NCBI GenBank assembly: GCA_021836665.1
Contig: JAKBHQ010000289.1
Coordinates: 1-11,875, forward strand
Length of the DNA: 11,875 nt
From: Thermoplasmata archaeon
GTDB lineage: Bacteria; Actinomycetota; Acidimicrobiia; Acidimicrobiales; Acidimicrobiaceae
Reading direction: 5' to 3'
This document shows positions 1 through 6,058 of the stretch, in pieces. The position numbers and the translations under genes were made by a program. Every line of letters begins with the position of its first letter. Position 1 is the first letter of the stretch. The notes under the pieces are model-generated. The model ran no database searches. It was not told the origin of the DNA and was given only the letters and a program-made list of their open reading frames with translations.

Positions 1-66
1 ACCGCACTTGGGCCCTAGCCAACTTCGGCTTCGTGGCCGTTACCAGAATGGGGTGTGGGGCACAAT

Positions 67-87
67 CCCCTGGCTTTAGCCATGGGG
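67..87. mobile_element. IS200/IS605-type end hairpin
   Basis: CCCCTGGCT pairs with AGCCATGGGG across a TT loop, leaving a single bulged T at position 83. A short GC hairpin with one unpaired T is characteristic of the subterminal palindromes that Y1 transposases of the IS200/IS605 family recognise. It lies 40 bp beyond the stop of the tnpA relic on the minus strand, where one element end is expected. Assignment as an element end is inferred from shape and position. Confidence 0.55.
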
Positions 88-126
88 ATGTAGAGCCCCA
101 CCAGGGTGAAGCCCTGAGACCTGCGC

Positions 127-564
127 TCAAAGGTTGCGCTGATTGGCCACGTACTGCTTGATGATCTCTAGCGGGGCACCGCCGACTGTAGCGACGAAGT
201 ATGAGTTTGTCCGACAGCGCTAGCGAGCCTGTAAAAAAGACGTGGAAACTCATCACGCAAGCCACCGAGACGACCGACCCTTGATCTCTTTGACGAGACG
301 ATGGATGCCATATTGGAGACCTGCACCAACGAGAAGATGGACGTGATCAAACATGGTCTCAAGTTCAGTCAACATCAGCCCCTCGAAAGACTCACACCTG
401 GGTAATGATTTCCTTGAGCCGGGTGCCGCAATACCTGGTGCATAACCAAGTTTGATGTCGGTCTTAGGGTTACCGTCCTTGGTCAAAATGTCCGACGAGT
501 AGAAGCTGAGATTCCACTTTGGATGGTAGAAGTGAAATCGGTGTCGAAGCAGCAAAGTCAGCAC
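127..564 (-). pseudogene. tnpA: Decayed IS200/IS605 Y1 transposase (TnpA)
   Basis: The minus strand carries recognisable pieces of a single-strand-DNA transposase in different frames. A piece at about 255-380 contains DHVHLLV, the HUH metal-binding motif (HVH near 337-345), followed by a segment like the family's LVKEIKGRSSRWL helix. A shifted frame then gives EFPRLFYRLAS, and another gives TNSYFVATVGGAPLEII followed by QYVANQ, which holds the expected catalytic tyrosine, ending at a TGA at 127-129. Upstream, RLKEIITQV sits in yet another frame. At least three frameshifts break the gene, so it should be inactive. No tnpB is visible in the window; the following 285 bp are unrecognised. The family assignment is strong; the exact 5' limit is uncertain. 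Confidence 0.8.
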
Positions 565-849
565 GGGTGTCTGTTTTTTTCAGGGAGGAGAGAGATCCTC
601 TGCAAATAGTTGTTGCTACAGTAAAATTCCTGGATCGGGCGACGAGAATTGAGAGTAATTTTCCTACAACCCTGGTCAACATGTTGTTACCAGTTGAGGT
701 CCTGGCGGGTCAGAGAATAGGCGCTTTGTCATTGCCTGTGATAAACCGTTGCCGACCACTATTTTGTGGCTTCTAAAGTCTTTGCCATTGAGGTCTCCTG
801 GTTGCAAGGGGTGAGAGCGGCGATTGTGTGAGAAGTCTTGGGGAATAGA
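565..849. other. Gene-free stretch upstream of the methyltransferase
   Basis: No convincing gene is seen. Short open frames have no family resemblance and cross the decayed transposon boundary. An imperfect dyad at 672-693 has outer arms CTGGT and ACCAG around the self-complementary CAACATGTTG. It could be an operator for the downstream gene, but it lies about 155 bp from that start, so this is weak. Confidence 0.3.
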
Positions 850-1614
850 ATGAGTGTCGTGTCGGCCAACCAATCGTCCACCAGGTACTTTTATCCTGAC
901 GAGAATGACTTGCTAACTCAAATATTGATTAGTGAGACCGGGTATGCGCAGCAGTGGAGCGATGATGAGCAACGAGTATTGCTCGACCTATCCCGTATGG
1001 TGATGGACATCGAGCCACCACGATCCATCTTGGACGTAGGAGCGGGTCTTGGACGTATTATGTCGCAGTTGGAGCCGTACTTCAGTTCTGGAGATCTTGT
1101 TGAACCAGACCAGAAACGAAGGAACGAACTTACAGCCCTGGTTAACCTTTTAGATCCCGGAAGCAGACGATTCTCCATTTATGCGTCCCTCGAAGAGGTG
1201 GACCAGAGTAAAAAATACGAAGTTATTCTCCTTAGCCATGTCCTCCAGCACATCAGTGTCGGCGAGGTGCAAGGCATGCTAACTCAGCTTGCTCAGCGAC
1301 TAGAGGAAGGAGGCTTGCTGTACATAGCGACGTGTCTGTCGCCAAACCAGCAACATCAGTACACCGTAACTCAGTTTGACAGTAACGGTGGCTTTGAGGA
1401 AGTTGCGATTTCCGAGGCTGATTTCAATTCACTTGCGACAGGGCCCGAGGAACGTAAATTGCCTGTACATTTCTTCCCAATCGGTGCGTTATCGGCAATG
1501 GTGGAGTCGGCAGGCCTGGCAGTTTTTCAAGTGCGCCCATTCCATCCGGTTCGGGACCCATCTTCTAATCGAACGCGCTTCCGTGATGTTGCTATGGTAG
1601 CAAAGTACATCTAG
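850..1614 (+). CDS. Class I SAM-dependent methyltransferase
   Basis: A 254-aa protein with a Rossmann-type methyltransferase core. Motif I is ILDVGAGLGR (about residues 60-69), the glycine-rich loop that binds S-adenosylmethionine. An acidic residue in LVEPD (near 85) fits the ribose-contacting motif II, and the strand-4 region reads EVILLSHVLQHI (about 124-135), as in small-molecule and protein methyltransferases. The C-terminal strands (FRDVAMVAKYI) close the fold. The substrate cannot be told; no DNA-methyltransferase catalytic motif such as DPPY or NPPY is seen. I chose ATG 850 because GGGGA at 840-844 lies 5 nt upstream; an in-frame TTG at 838 would add four residues. The next gene starts 61 bp downstream on the same strand, so the two probably share a transcript. 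Confidence 0.8.
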   Translation: MSVVSANQSSTRYFYPDENDLLTQILISETGYAQQWSDDEQRVLLDLSRMVMDIEPPRSILDVGAGLGRIMSQLEPYFSSGDLVEPDQKRRNELTALVNLLDPGSRRFSIYASLEEVDQSKKYEVILLSHVLQHISVGEVQGMLTQLAQRLEEGGLLYIATCLSPNQQHQYTVTQFDSNGGFEEVAISEADFNSLATGPEERKLPVHFFPIGALSAMVESAGLAVFQVRPFHPVRDPSSNRTRFRDVAMVAKYI

Positions 1615-1675
1615 GACCGCATCTTCAGTGTACGCCGACCGCTGCCTTGTTGCATTAGGGGTTTCATGGTCGTCA

Positions 1676-2887
1676 ATGACTTCGAACTCCGGCGACAAAA
1701 ATGAGCCGAGCGACAGCAAGAGGCTCGTACCAATAAGCAAAGTCGAGAGTCTGGGACCGCAGTACAGGCTGGTCTTGGAATCGGTAGTTGGAGAACTCGG
1801 CAAGGATTATCATCGGTTTGTTTTTGACGGAACAGTTGTCATCAACTACCGCGGTGTTGCGTCATCGCAAATTCTCGTCACCATTAGTCCTTCGAGCGAC
1901 GTAAAAGTAGCCTGGTTCATGGTCGACATTGGCAGCGGAGACCATGTAGACCAACTTATTGCTCTGTCTCATAGCTTGTCTGGTACGCGCTGGAATGATT
2001 CTTGCCACTATGGTGCGACACTGGATGGACATCCTCAACACTCCATTAGGGACATGCTTCTTAGGGTCGTTAGCGAACTAGAGGGTATAGAGTACGCGAA
2101 GCTCGAAGAAGAAATCAAAATTATTCATGATTTCAAAATATTCGAATTTCGTGGAGTTCATCCTGGCTTGGATGGGGCAGAAGGGTTCGTATCGAGTTCC
2201 TCCAATTCGCTGGAGTTATATGGACTCTTAACTGGCGATGAAGGCTGGCGCGATGTTCCAATTTCAAGAGCCGCAAATGTCATTGAGAGTAGGTGGAGCT
2301 CAAGAGAATTTGTCCAGGTGATGGCCTATGGACGATGCGTTGTCATGTTGAATACTAAAAGTGCCCTATATAAGAAGAGGGCGAAGGATTTCTTCAGTAC
2401 TTATTTCGCGGGTGATTCTGGGTACTTTCAAGCGGAATACGATCTGGCCGGTTTAGATCACGGTGTCTTGTTTAGTTGCGAGAGCGTGCTGCACAGGTTC
2501 GTAGAAGCGGATCGAATTGTTTCAGATATCGCAGAGGCTCAACATCGACGTTCAAAGTCTCCAAAAAAAAAGAGCTTTCCAGAGAGCCGACTCTTCCTGC
2601 GGGAGTTGGCGACTGGGAAGCTTCAATCGGCACGACTTCGAATGAGAGACTATCTTGCTCGAGTTCGAGATTCGGAAGTGGTTGAAGTTGACGACATGCT
2701 TAGCTTGATCGTAGACCGCTCTGGGCTGCGTCGAGCGGAAGAAGCGGTCGGCGAACTTGCAGAGAGCATGGACCAGGATATTGACAGGGTTGGATCCTTT
2801 GGACTCGCAAGGCTAGCAGTGTTAGGCGCTCTGGTGGGTATCGTTTTGGCGGTTGCGAATGTCATCTTATTGATCGGACATATCTAA
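1676..2887 (+). CDS. Unrecognised protein with C-terminal membrane helix
   Basis: A 403-aa protein that I do not recognise. The first 260 residues look globular, mixed alpha/beta, with no obvious catalytic motif. A basic patch (RRSKSPKKK) precedes a long charged, helix-prone region (about residues 300-375) that may form a coiled coil. The last 25 residues contain one strong hydrophobic segment (LAVLGALVGIVLAVANVILLIG) ending three residues from the C-terminus, so the protein is probably tail-anchored with its bulk in the cytoplasm. An in-frame GTG at 1628 would add 16 residues, but ATG 1676 gives a hydrophilic start; neither has a good ribosome binding site. Pairing with the upstream methyltransferase suggests that the two work together, perhaps with a modified partner at the membrane; this is inference. 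Confidence 0.7.
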   Translation: MTSNSGDKNEPSDSKRLVPISKVESLGPQYRLVLESVVGELGKDYHRFVFDGTVVINYRGVASSQILVTISPSSDVKVAWFMVDIGSGDHVDQLIALSHSLSGTRWNDSCHYGATLDGHPQHSIRDMLLRVVSELEGIEYAKLEEEIKIIHDFKIFEFRGVHPGLDGAEGFVSSSSNSLELYGLLTGDEGWRDVPISRAANVIESRWSSREFVQVMAYGRCVVMLNTKSALYKKRAKDFFSTYFAGDSGYFQAEYDLAGLDHGVLFSCESVLHRFVEADRIVSDIAEAQHRRSKSPKKKSFPESRLFLRELATGKLQSARLRMRDYLARVRDSEVVEVDDMLSLIVDRSGLRRAEEAVGELAESMDQDIDRVGSFGLARLAVLGALVGIVLAVANVILLIGHI

Positions 2888-2928
2888 CGATTGAGATGCA
2901 ATCTGCCGATAAGCAGAACCAGAAATTT

Positions 2929-2964
2929 GAATCCCCTCCACGGATAAATCCGGGGGCAGGATTC
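2929..2964. terminator. Long imperfect hairpin after the methyltransferase pair
   Basis: GAATCC (2929-2934) pairs with GGATTC (2959-2964), and CGGAT (2941-2945) with ATCCG (2948-2952) around an AA loop, with partly paired CCTCC/GGGG segments between. It lies 42 bp after the stop codon of the membrane protein gene. There is no T-tract, so it would be a non-canonical terminator. Its form also resembles an IS200/IS605 end, which matters because a tnpA relic lies to the left of the same gene pair. Confidence 0.45.
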
Positions 2965-3009
2965 AATACATCGGCCCAGTGTTCGGTAACTGTTACGCCG
3001 CGCGCTAGG

Positions 3010-3052
3010 GTCAAAAATTATGCTCATGATACTGAAAGGAGCGTCAAAAATT
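3010..3052. repeat. Short direct repeat, possible IS21-type end relic
   Basis: GTCAAAAATT occurs twice (3010-3019 and 3043-3052), 33 bp apart, in a gene-free gap. Spaced short direct repeats near the ends are a habit of IS21-family elements, and a TTGGCTCAGTTTTCCGG stretch at 4000-4016 has a similar flavour, but no istA or istB is present. The repeat is certain; the IS21 assignment is weak. Confidence 0.3.
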
Positions 3053-3060
3053 GTCGGCCA

Positions 3061-3498
3061 TTAATTGGAATGAGGGATTTCTGGCATCGGAACAGAAAAG
3101 ACACTTAAATCATCTATACCGATAAAATCCGCCGGGTTACAGGTGAAGAGAGGAAGGTTATTTGATATCGCTATTGCGGCGATCATTGCGTCATACGCTC
3201 GAGCCGAGGTCTTCCGGCCGACGCGGCGTAGAGAGGCTGCTACCCTTCCAAATGCTCTTGCAGCTTCAGCATCGAAGGGCAACGGATTGAAATCTGCTTC
3301 GGCTTGTTGAAGGTGTGCCTGTCTTGCCGCTCGTTCCCGCTCATCGCGGGCAACTAGTGGACCCACGGAAAGCTCTGCAAGAGTCACTGCGGTTATCATT
3401 AGCTCTCTCGGTAGATCGTCCGTGTTATGAAGTTGTCCAATAACTAGAAGAGTCGAGGTATCGACGATTCCTACGGGGAATCGAGTCTCAGGAGTCAT
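3061..3498 (-). CDS. vapC: VapC-like PIN-domain toxin
   Basis: A 145-aa PIN-domain protein, the usual length for VapC ribonuclease toxins, which cut specific RNAs (tRNA or rRNA in studied cases). The conserved acidic residues are visible: Asp13 in GIVDTSTLL, Glu42 in VTLAELSVG, Asp103 in ARAYDAMIAAIA, and a C-terminal NPADF (Asn121, Asp124) corresponding to the family's usual TRNxxDF. All metal-binding positions appear intact, so the toxin is probably active. Its ATG overlaps the antitoxin TGA by 4 nt (ATGA) and has no ribosome binding site of its own, which points to translation coupled to the antitoxin gene. The C-terminus ends 9 bp from an IS-like relic, but length and motifs give no sign of truncation. 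Confidence 0.9.
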   Translation of the reverse strand: MTPETRFPVGIVDTSTLLVIGQLHNTDDLPRELMITAVTLAELSVGPLVARDERERAARQAHLQQAEADFNPLPFDAEAARAFGRVAASLRRVGRKTSARAYDAMIAAIAISNNLPLFTCNPADFIGIDDLSVFSVPMPEIPHSN

Positions 3499-3731
3499 AT
3501 TGATGGATCCAGGACTTGATCTATATCAGCTCGCAATGAATCATGATCGGCTGCAGGAAGCAGCCGACGTCTAGATATCGCTATTTCAGTCGGTAAGCCC
3601 CCACTTTGTAATGGCTTCAACTCGGCTACATTCTTGCCAGAGCGAGTTATGGTGATCACTTCTCCGCGAACCACGCGATCTATCACGTCACCACCGTGAT
3701 TCCGCAACTCTCTTATACTCACATCTCCCAT
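3495..3731 (-). CDS. vapB: Phd/YefM-type antitoxin of the VapC-like toxin
   Basis: A 78-aa protein with the prevent-host-death fold. It opens with VSIRELRNHGGDVIDRVVRGE, continues with ITITRSGKNVAELKP (the beta-strand turn of Phd/YefM DNA-binding domains, about residues 26-40), and ends in an acidic helical tail (DHDSLRADIDQVLD) of the kind that wraps the toxin. It should neutralise the PIN toxin and repress its own operon. No Shine-Dalgarno sequence precedes the ATG; instead a -10 box ends 7 nt before it, so the mRNA is probably leaderless. It is the first gene of a two-gene operon. Confidence 0.88.
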   Translation of the reverse strand: MGDVSIRELRNHGGDVIDRVVRGEVITITRSGKNVAELKPLQSGGLPTEIAISRRRLLPAADHDSLRADIDQVLDPSI

Positions 3732-3737
3732 GAATAA

Positions 3738-3761
3738 AAGTGTATCACGCGTGATGCACTT
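3738..3761 (-). promoter_or_regulatory. Palindromic operator overlapping a leaderless promoter (vapBC)
   Basis: A 24-bp palindrome with 12-bp arms and one mismatch (T3743/G3756); its core reads GTGTATCACGCGTGATGCAC. On the minus strand it contains TGATACACT, an extended -10 box (TGn plus TACACT, box at 3739-3744), followed by exactly 7 nt and then the antitoxin ATG. Binding here would block RNA polymerase, as expected for toxin-antitoxin autorepression. No good -35 box is seen, which suits an extended -10 promoter. Confidence 0.7.
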
Positions 3762-3861
3762 AATATGTGGTTCCTCAATAACCTGGTGTTGCGCACCACT
3801 ACGAGCATGACCAGAACATAATGATGGACTATGACCTGGGAGTTTACTAGGCTCGCACTAT

Positions 3862-3888
3862 GTAAAAGTGACGCCGCGTCACATTTAC
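3862..3888. promoter_or_regulatory. 27-bp dyad in the gene-free stretch
   Basis: Arms GTAAAAGTGACGC (3862-3874) and GCGTCACATTTAC (3876-3888) match at 12 of 13 positions around a central C. It lies about 130 bp upstream of the antitoxin start and is unlike the operator there. It could be a regulator binding site for a lost gene, an element end or a hairpin; no T-tract follows on either strand. The rest of 3762-4041 holds no gene that I can support. Confidence 0.45.
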
Positions 3889-4041
3889 TGCCGCTCGAAG
3901 CCTTCGGTGCCCAACGGAAAACTGTCGGCTGGTTCCAAGAGCCTTTTCGATTTCATCTTACTTATTCCCCCGTTCTATTTTGGAGGCACGACTCACATAT
4001 TGGCTCAGTTTTCCGGGGGCCCGCATAGGCATCTCCGTGAT

Positions 4042-4173
4042 TAACCCAAACGCCGCATAGGTTCCTGAGCTGGTAGTTCTTTGATGAATTCCACGCGAAA
4101 CCCAGCGCTGCGCTTGATTTTCTGGTTCTCAGGAAATCAAAGTTAGGGGCGAGGCGCCAGTTCTATCAACTTT
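4042..4173 (+). repeat. Structured dispersed repeat, copy 1
   Basis: First of four same-orientation copies. The left boundary is sharp at TAACCCAAACGCC; flanking bases to its left are unrelated between copies. Internal pairings are TTCCTGAG (4062-4069) with CTCAGGAA (4128-4135), a small GAGCT-ggt-AGTTC hairpin, and the near-palindrome AGCGCTGCGCT. The core ends with GTTAGGGGC (4142-4150). Similarity to copy 4 continues to about CTATCAACTTT at 4173. Over 4042-4152 it differs from copy 2 at only two positions. Confidence 0.9.
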
Positions 4174-4476
4174 ACTTGACCGCCATAGTGTCCGGCAGTA
4201 CTGAGACCCCTCGCCACCGCAGAACCCCTCACGTCGATCTTTGGAACACAACGATCGCAAGCAGACAGCCGTGACGCTGTACTAACTCAGATTTGAGAAA
4301 AGCTGCATTGAAAAGTGTTTATCTAAGGGCATCGCTATTCTGGGACAGATTTTCAGATCAACGAAAACCTTGAACTCCAGTGTGAACTTCCTTTTGCTGA
4401 TTTCCATCATGATGACCCTTCAACCAACATCGAATGTTGGTAATCTGAGTGTCCACTTTCCCTGGGTAGGCTCATC
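4174..4476. other. Gene-free stretch with a hairpin before the HEPN-like gene
   Basis: No coding sequence is recognisable. ACCAACAT (4423-4430) and ATGTTGGT (4434-4441) form a perfect 8-bp hairpin with a CGA loop, about 40 bp upstream of the next start codon. It may be an operator or an mRNA leader hairpin. No clear promoter boxes were found. Confidence 0.4.
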
Positions 4477-4482
4477 TTGGGA

Positions 4483-5637
4483 ATGACAGAACTGAACCGT
4501 ATCAACTTACCGTCGTATTGGCTTGGGATTTGGCGGCAGCGTCAGGACGGTGTCGATTACGAACTCCAAACGGAGATCGCCGAAGCCAACTTTAAACAGT
4601 GCGTCGACGACATCGGGCGGTTTCGCGCACTCACCGAACGCCACACCTTTCAGCTTCTGCAGCGTCACTGGCACCAGATCGATTCGATGCGTCGTCTCTA
4701 CGAGCAGATCGAGCGAGTTGGCGGAGCGTTCCGCTTCGTCGACAAGCAGACCGTCGCTGTGACTTTCATGGGCAAAGTGACGGACTGGCTCACGACCTCC
4801 CGCCTCTATCTCGTGAGCGAAACTGAGAGGCTCGACGCGCTTGGCGCTCACTTCGGCGATCAGTTCAGGACCGCTCAGCACACCTCGTTCGACCGTAGCG
4901 AGGCCTACCGGTTCCTCTACAACCTTCGCGACTACGCCCAGCACTCCGGTCCACCACTTGGGGCCCTCACTATTTCATCGGATGGTGTCGATGGTCGCCG
5001 GCTCAGTCTCGTCCTCAACCAGACGGAGTTGCGGTCGGCGCACTTTGCCTGGAAACGGCACGCAATGGCCCTCCTCGACGACTGGCCAGCGCAGTTCGAC
5101 CTCCTCCCTCTGATCAAGGCTGCGATGCTTGAGTTCCGCGCGATCGAAGACGCGAATGTGCGTATCCGAATTGCCCACCTAGTTGAGGCGATCCCGCGCC
5201 TGCGATCACAGATGCAGCGCATTGCCTACGACGACGGTAACCCCTGCGTGCTCAGCCAGATGGGAACTGACCCGACAATGTTCGAATGGCAAACCTTCCC
5301 CATGGCGAGTGAACTGAGCCGCATCGAGGCAGCTACTTTGCAACCTGACCCAATCGAGGCTCTTGGCAGGAGGCCGATTCCACCGCGAGGGATGGCGGGT
5401 CCGAACCACCACGGGCGGGCTCGGGCCGCAGCGGGCGTCACCGCATATCTTGAGCACGGAGGAGGAGGGCTCACCGATGACGTTCTGAATACAGGCATCC
5501 AGGAGGACCAGGACGTCCGACCCACCTTGATTGGGCTACTGGAGGTGGGTGTCGTGCTGGCGTCGATGCTGGGAACTGCACTCGGTTCGAACGCAGCCGC
5601 GATCCTCGGCTCGATCACGGGTGACGGGGGACCGTAA
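4483..5637 (+). CDS. Putative HEPN-like protein with hydrophobic C-terminus
   Basis: A 384-aa protein without a family I can name. The first 150 residues are helix-rich, ending in FLYNLRDYAQHSGPPLG. The Arg149-x4-His154 spacing, followed by a small residue and Gly, matches the R-x4-6-H motif of HEPN ribonucleases found in toxins and defence proteins. A less defined middle domain follows, then a Gly/Arg-rich linker and a hydrophobic helix near residues 350-376 (GLLEVGVVLASMLGTALG), possibly a membrane anchor. A TTG at 4477 would add two residues; GGTAGG at 4465-4470 fits that start somewhat better. The gene is clearly richer in G+C and in C/G third positions than its neighbours, and sits between near-identical direct repeats, so it probably arrived as a unit. 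The HEPN assignment rests on a short motif. Confidence 0.65.
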   Translation: MTELNRINLPSYWLGIWRQRQDGVDYELQTEIAEANFKQCVDDIGRFRALTERHTFQLLQRHWHQIDSMRRLYEQIERVGGAFRFVDKQTVAVTFMGKVTDWLTTSRLYLVSETERLDALGAHFGDQFRTAQHTSFDRSEAYRFLYNLRDYAQHSGPPLGALTISSDGVDGRRLSLVLNQTELRSAHFAWKRHAMALLDDWPAQFDLLPLIKAAMLEFRAIEDANVRIRIAHLVEAIPRLRSQMQRIAYDDGNPCVLSQMGTDPTMFEWQTFPMASELSRIEAATLQPDPIEALGRRPIPPRGMAGPNHHGRARAAAGVTAYLEHGGGGLTDDVLNTGIQEDQDVRPTLIGLLEVGVVLASMLGTALGSNAAAILGSITGDGGP

Positions 5638-5732
5638 TGCGTAAGTTGGCGATTCCTTCGGTCGAGGGATTCCCGAGGGTGTGCAGCGCCTGTCCGTTCC
5701 GTGTCAGTCCAGCATGCATCGGCTGCCCGTAG
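5637..5732 (+). CDS. Cysteine-rich minigene overlapping the HEPN-like gene
   Basis: A 31-codon frame whose ATG overlaps the upstream stop by one base (TAATG), a typical coupling arrangement. Its second half reads VCSACPFRVSPACIGCP, giving CxxC-x7-CxxC, the spacing of a very small zinc knuckle. After the TAG, the same frame continues with EEECFSC, adding a third CxxC before TGA, so the gene may once have been longer. It was found by reading the frame; there is no independent proof of expression. If real, it could be a metal-binding partner of the HEPN-like protein. Confidence 0.4.
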   Translation: MRKLAIPSVEGFPRVCSACPFRVSPACIGCP

Positions 5733-5840
5733 GAAGAAGAGTGCTTTTCTTGCACACCGGCAGGTATTGCTTGAGGAGGCGCCCGCTGACCGCGGCACTG
5801 GCGGAAAGATCGAGGTAAGCAAACTGCGCGCAGCCACGAC

Positions 5841-5967
5841 TAACCCAAACGCCGCATAGCTTCCTGAACTGGTAGTTCTTTGATGAATTCCACGCGAAAC
5901 CCAGCGCTGCGCTTGATTTTCTGGTTCTCAGGAAATCAAAGTTAGGGGCGATCGTCCTATGAGCTTT
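5841..5967 (+). repeat. Structured dispersed repeat, copy 2
   Basis: Differs from copy 1 at 2 of 111 positions (G/C after CGCATAG, and GAACT for GAGCT). The outer ends pair exactly here: CTAAC (5840-5844) with GTTAG (5941-5945). Inside are GAACT-ggt-AGTTC (5866-5878), AGCGC-T-GCGCT, and GATTTTCTG-gttct-CAGGAAATC with one G/T pair. The right tail GTCCTATGAGCTTT matches copy 4 with a 5-base deletion. It separates the HEPN-like module from the Lon-like ATPase gene. Confidence 0.9.
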
Positions 5968-6058
5968 AGCACCACAGCAGTTTGGTTCCTAAGGTTTTAG
6001 TCGTCCACAAAGCGGAGATCTCGCCAATTCTCCCAGTGTCCCTGGTTTTGCTAATGGC

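Noticed and set aside
519..776. An 85-codon plus-strand frame next to the tnpA relic
   Set aside because: It overlaps the transposase relic, does not resemble TnpB and has no ribosome binding site.
3831..4028. A 65-codon plus-strand frame in the gap before repeat copy 1
   Set aside because: It crosses the 27-bp dyad and the IS21-like stretch and shows no family pattern.
5226..5837. A 203-codon minus-strand frame opposite the HEPN-like gene
   Set aside because: It is the antisense shadow of a GC-rich gene; the residues are Arg/Pro/Ser-rich and show no motif.
5638..5860. Same-frame continuation after the HEPN-like stop, ending GGKIEVSKLRAATTNPNAA
   Set aside because: It looks faintly coding but has only a GTG start at 5701 without a binding site and runs into repeat copy 2; it may be a remnant of an older C-terminus.
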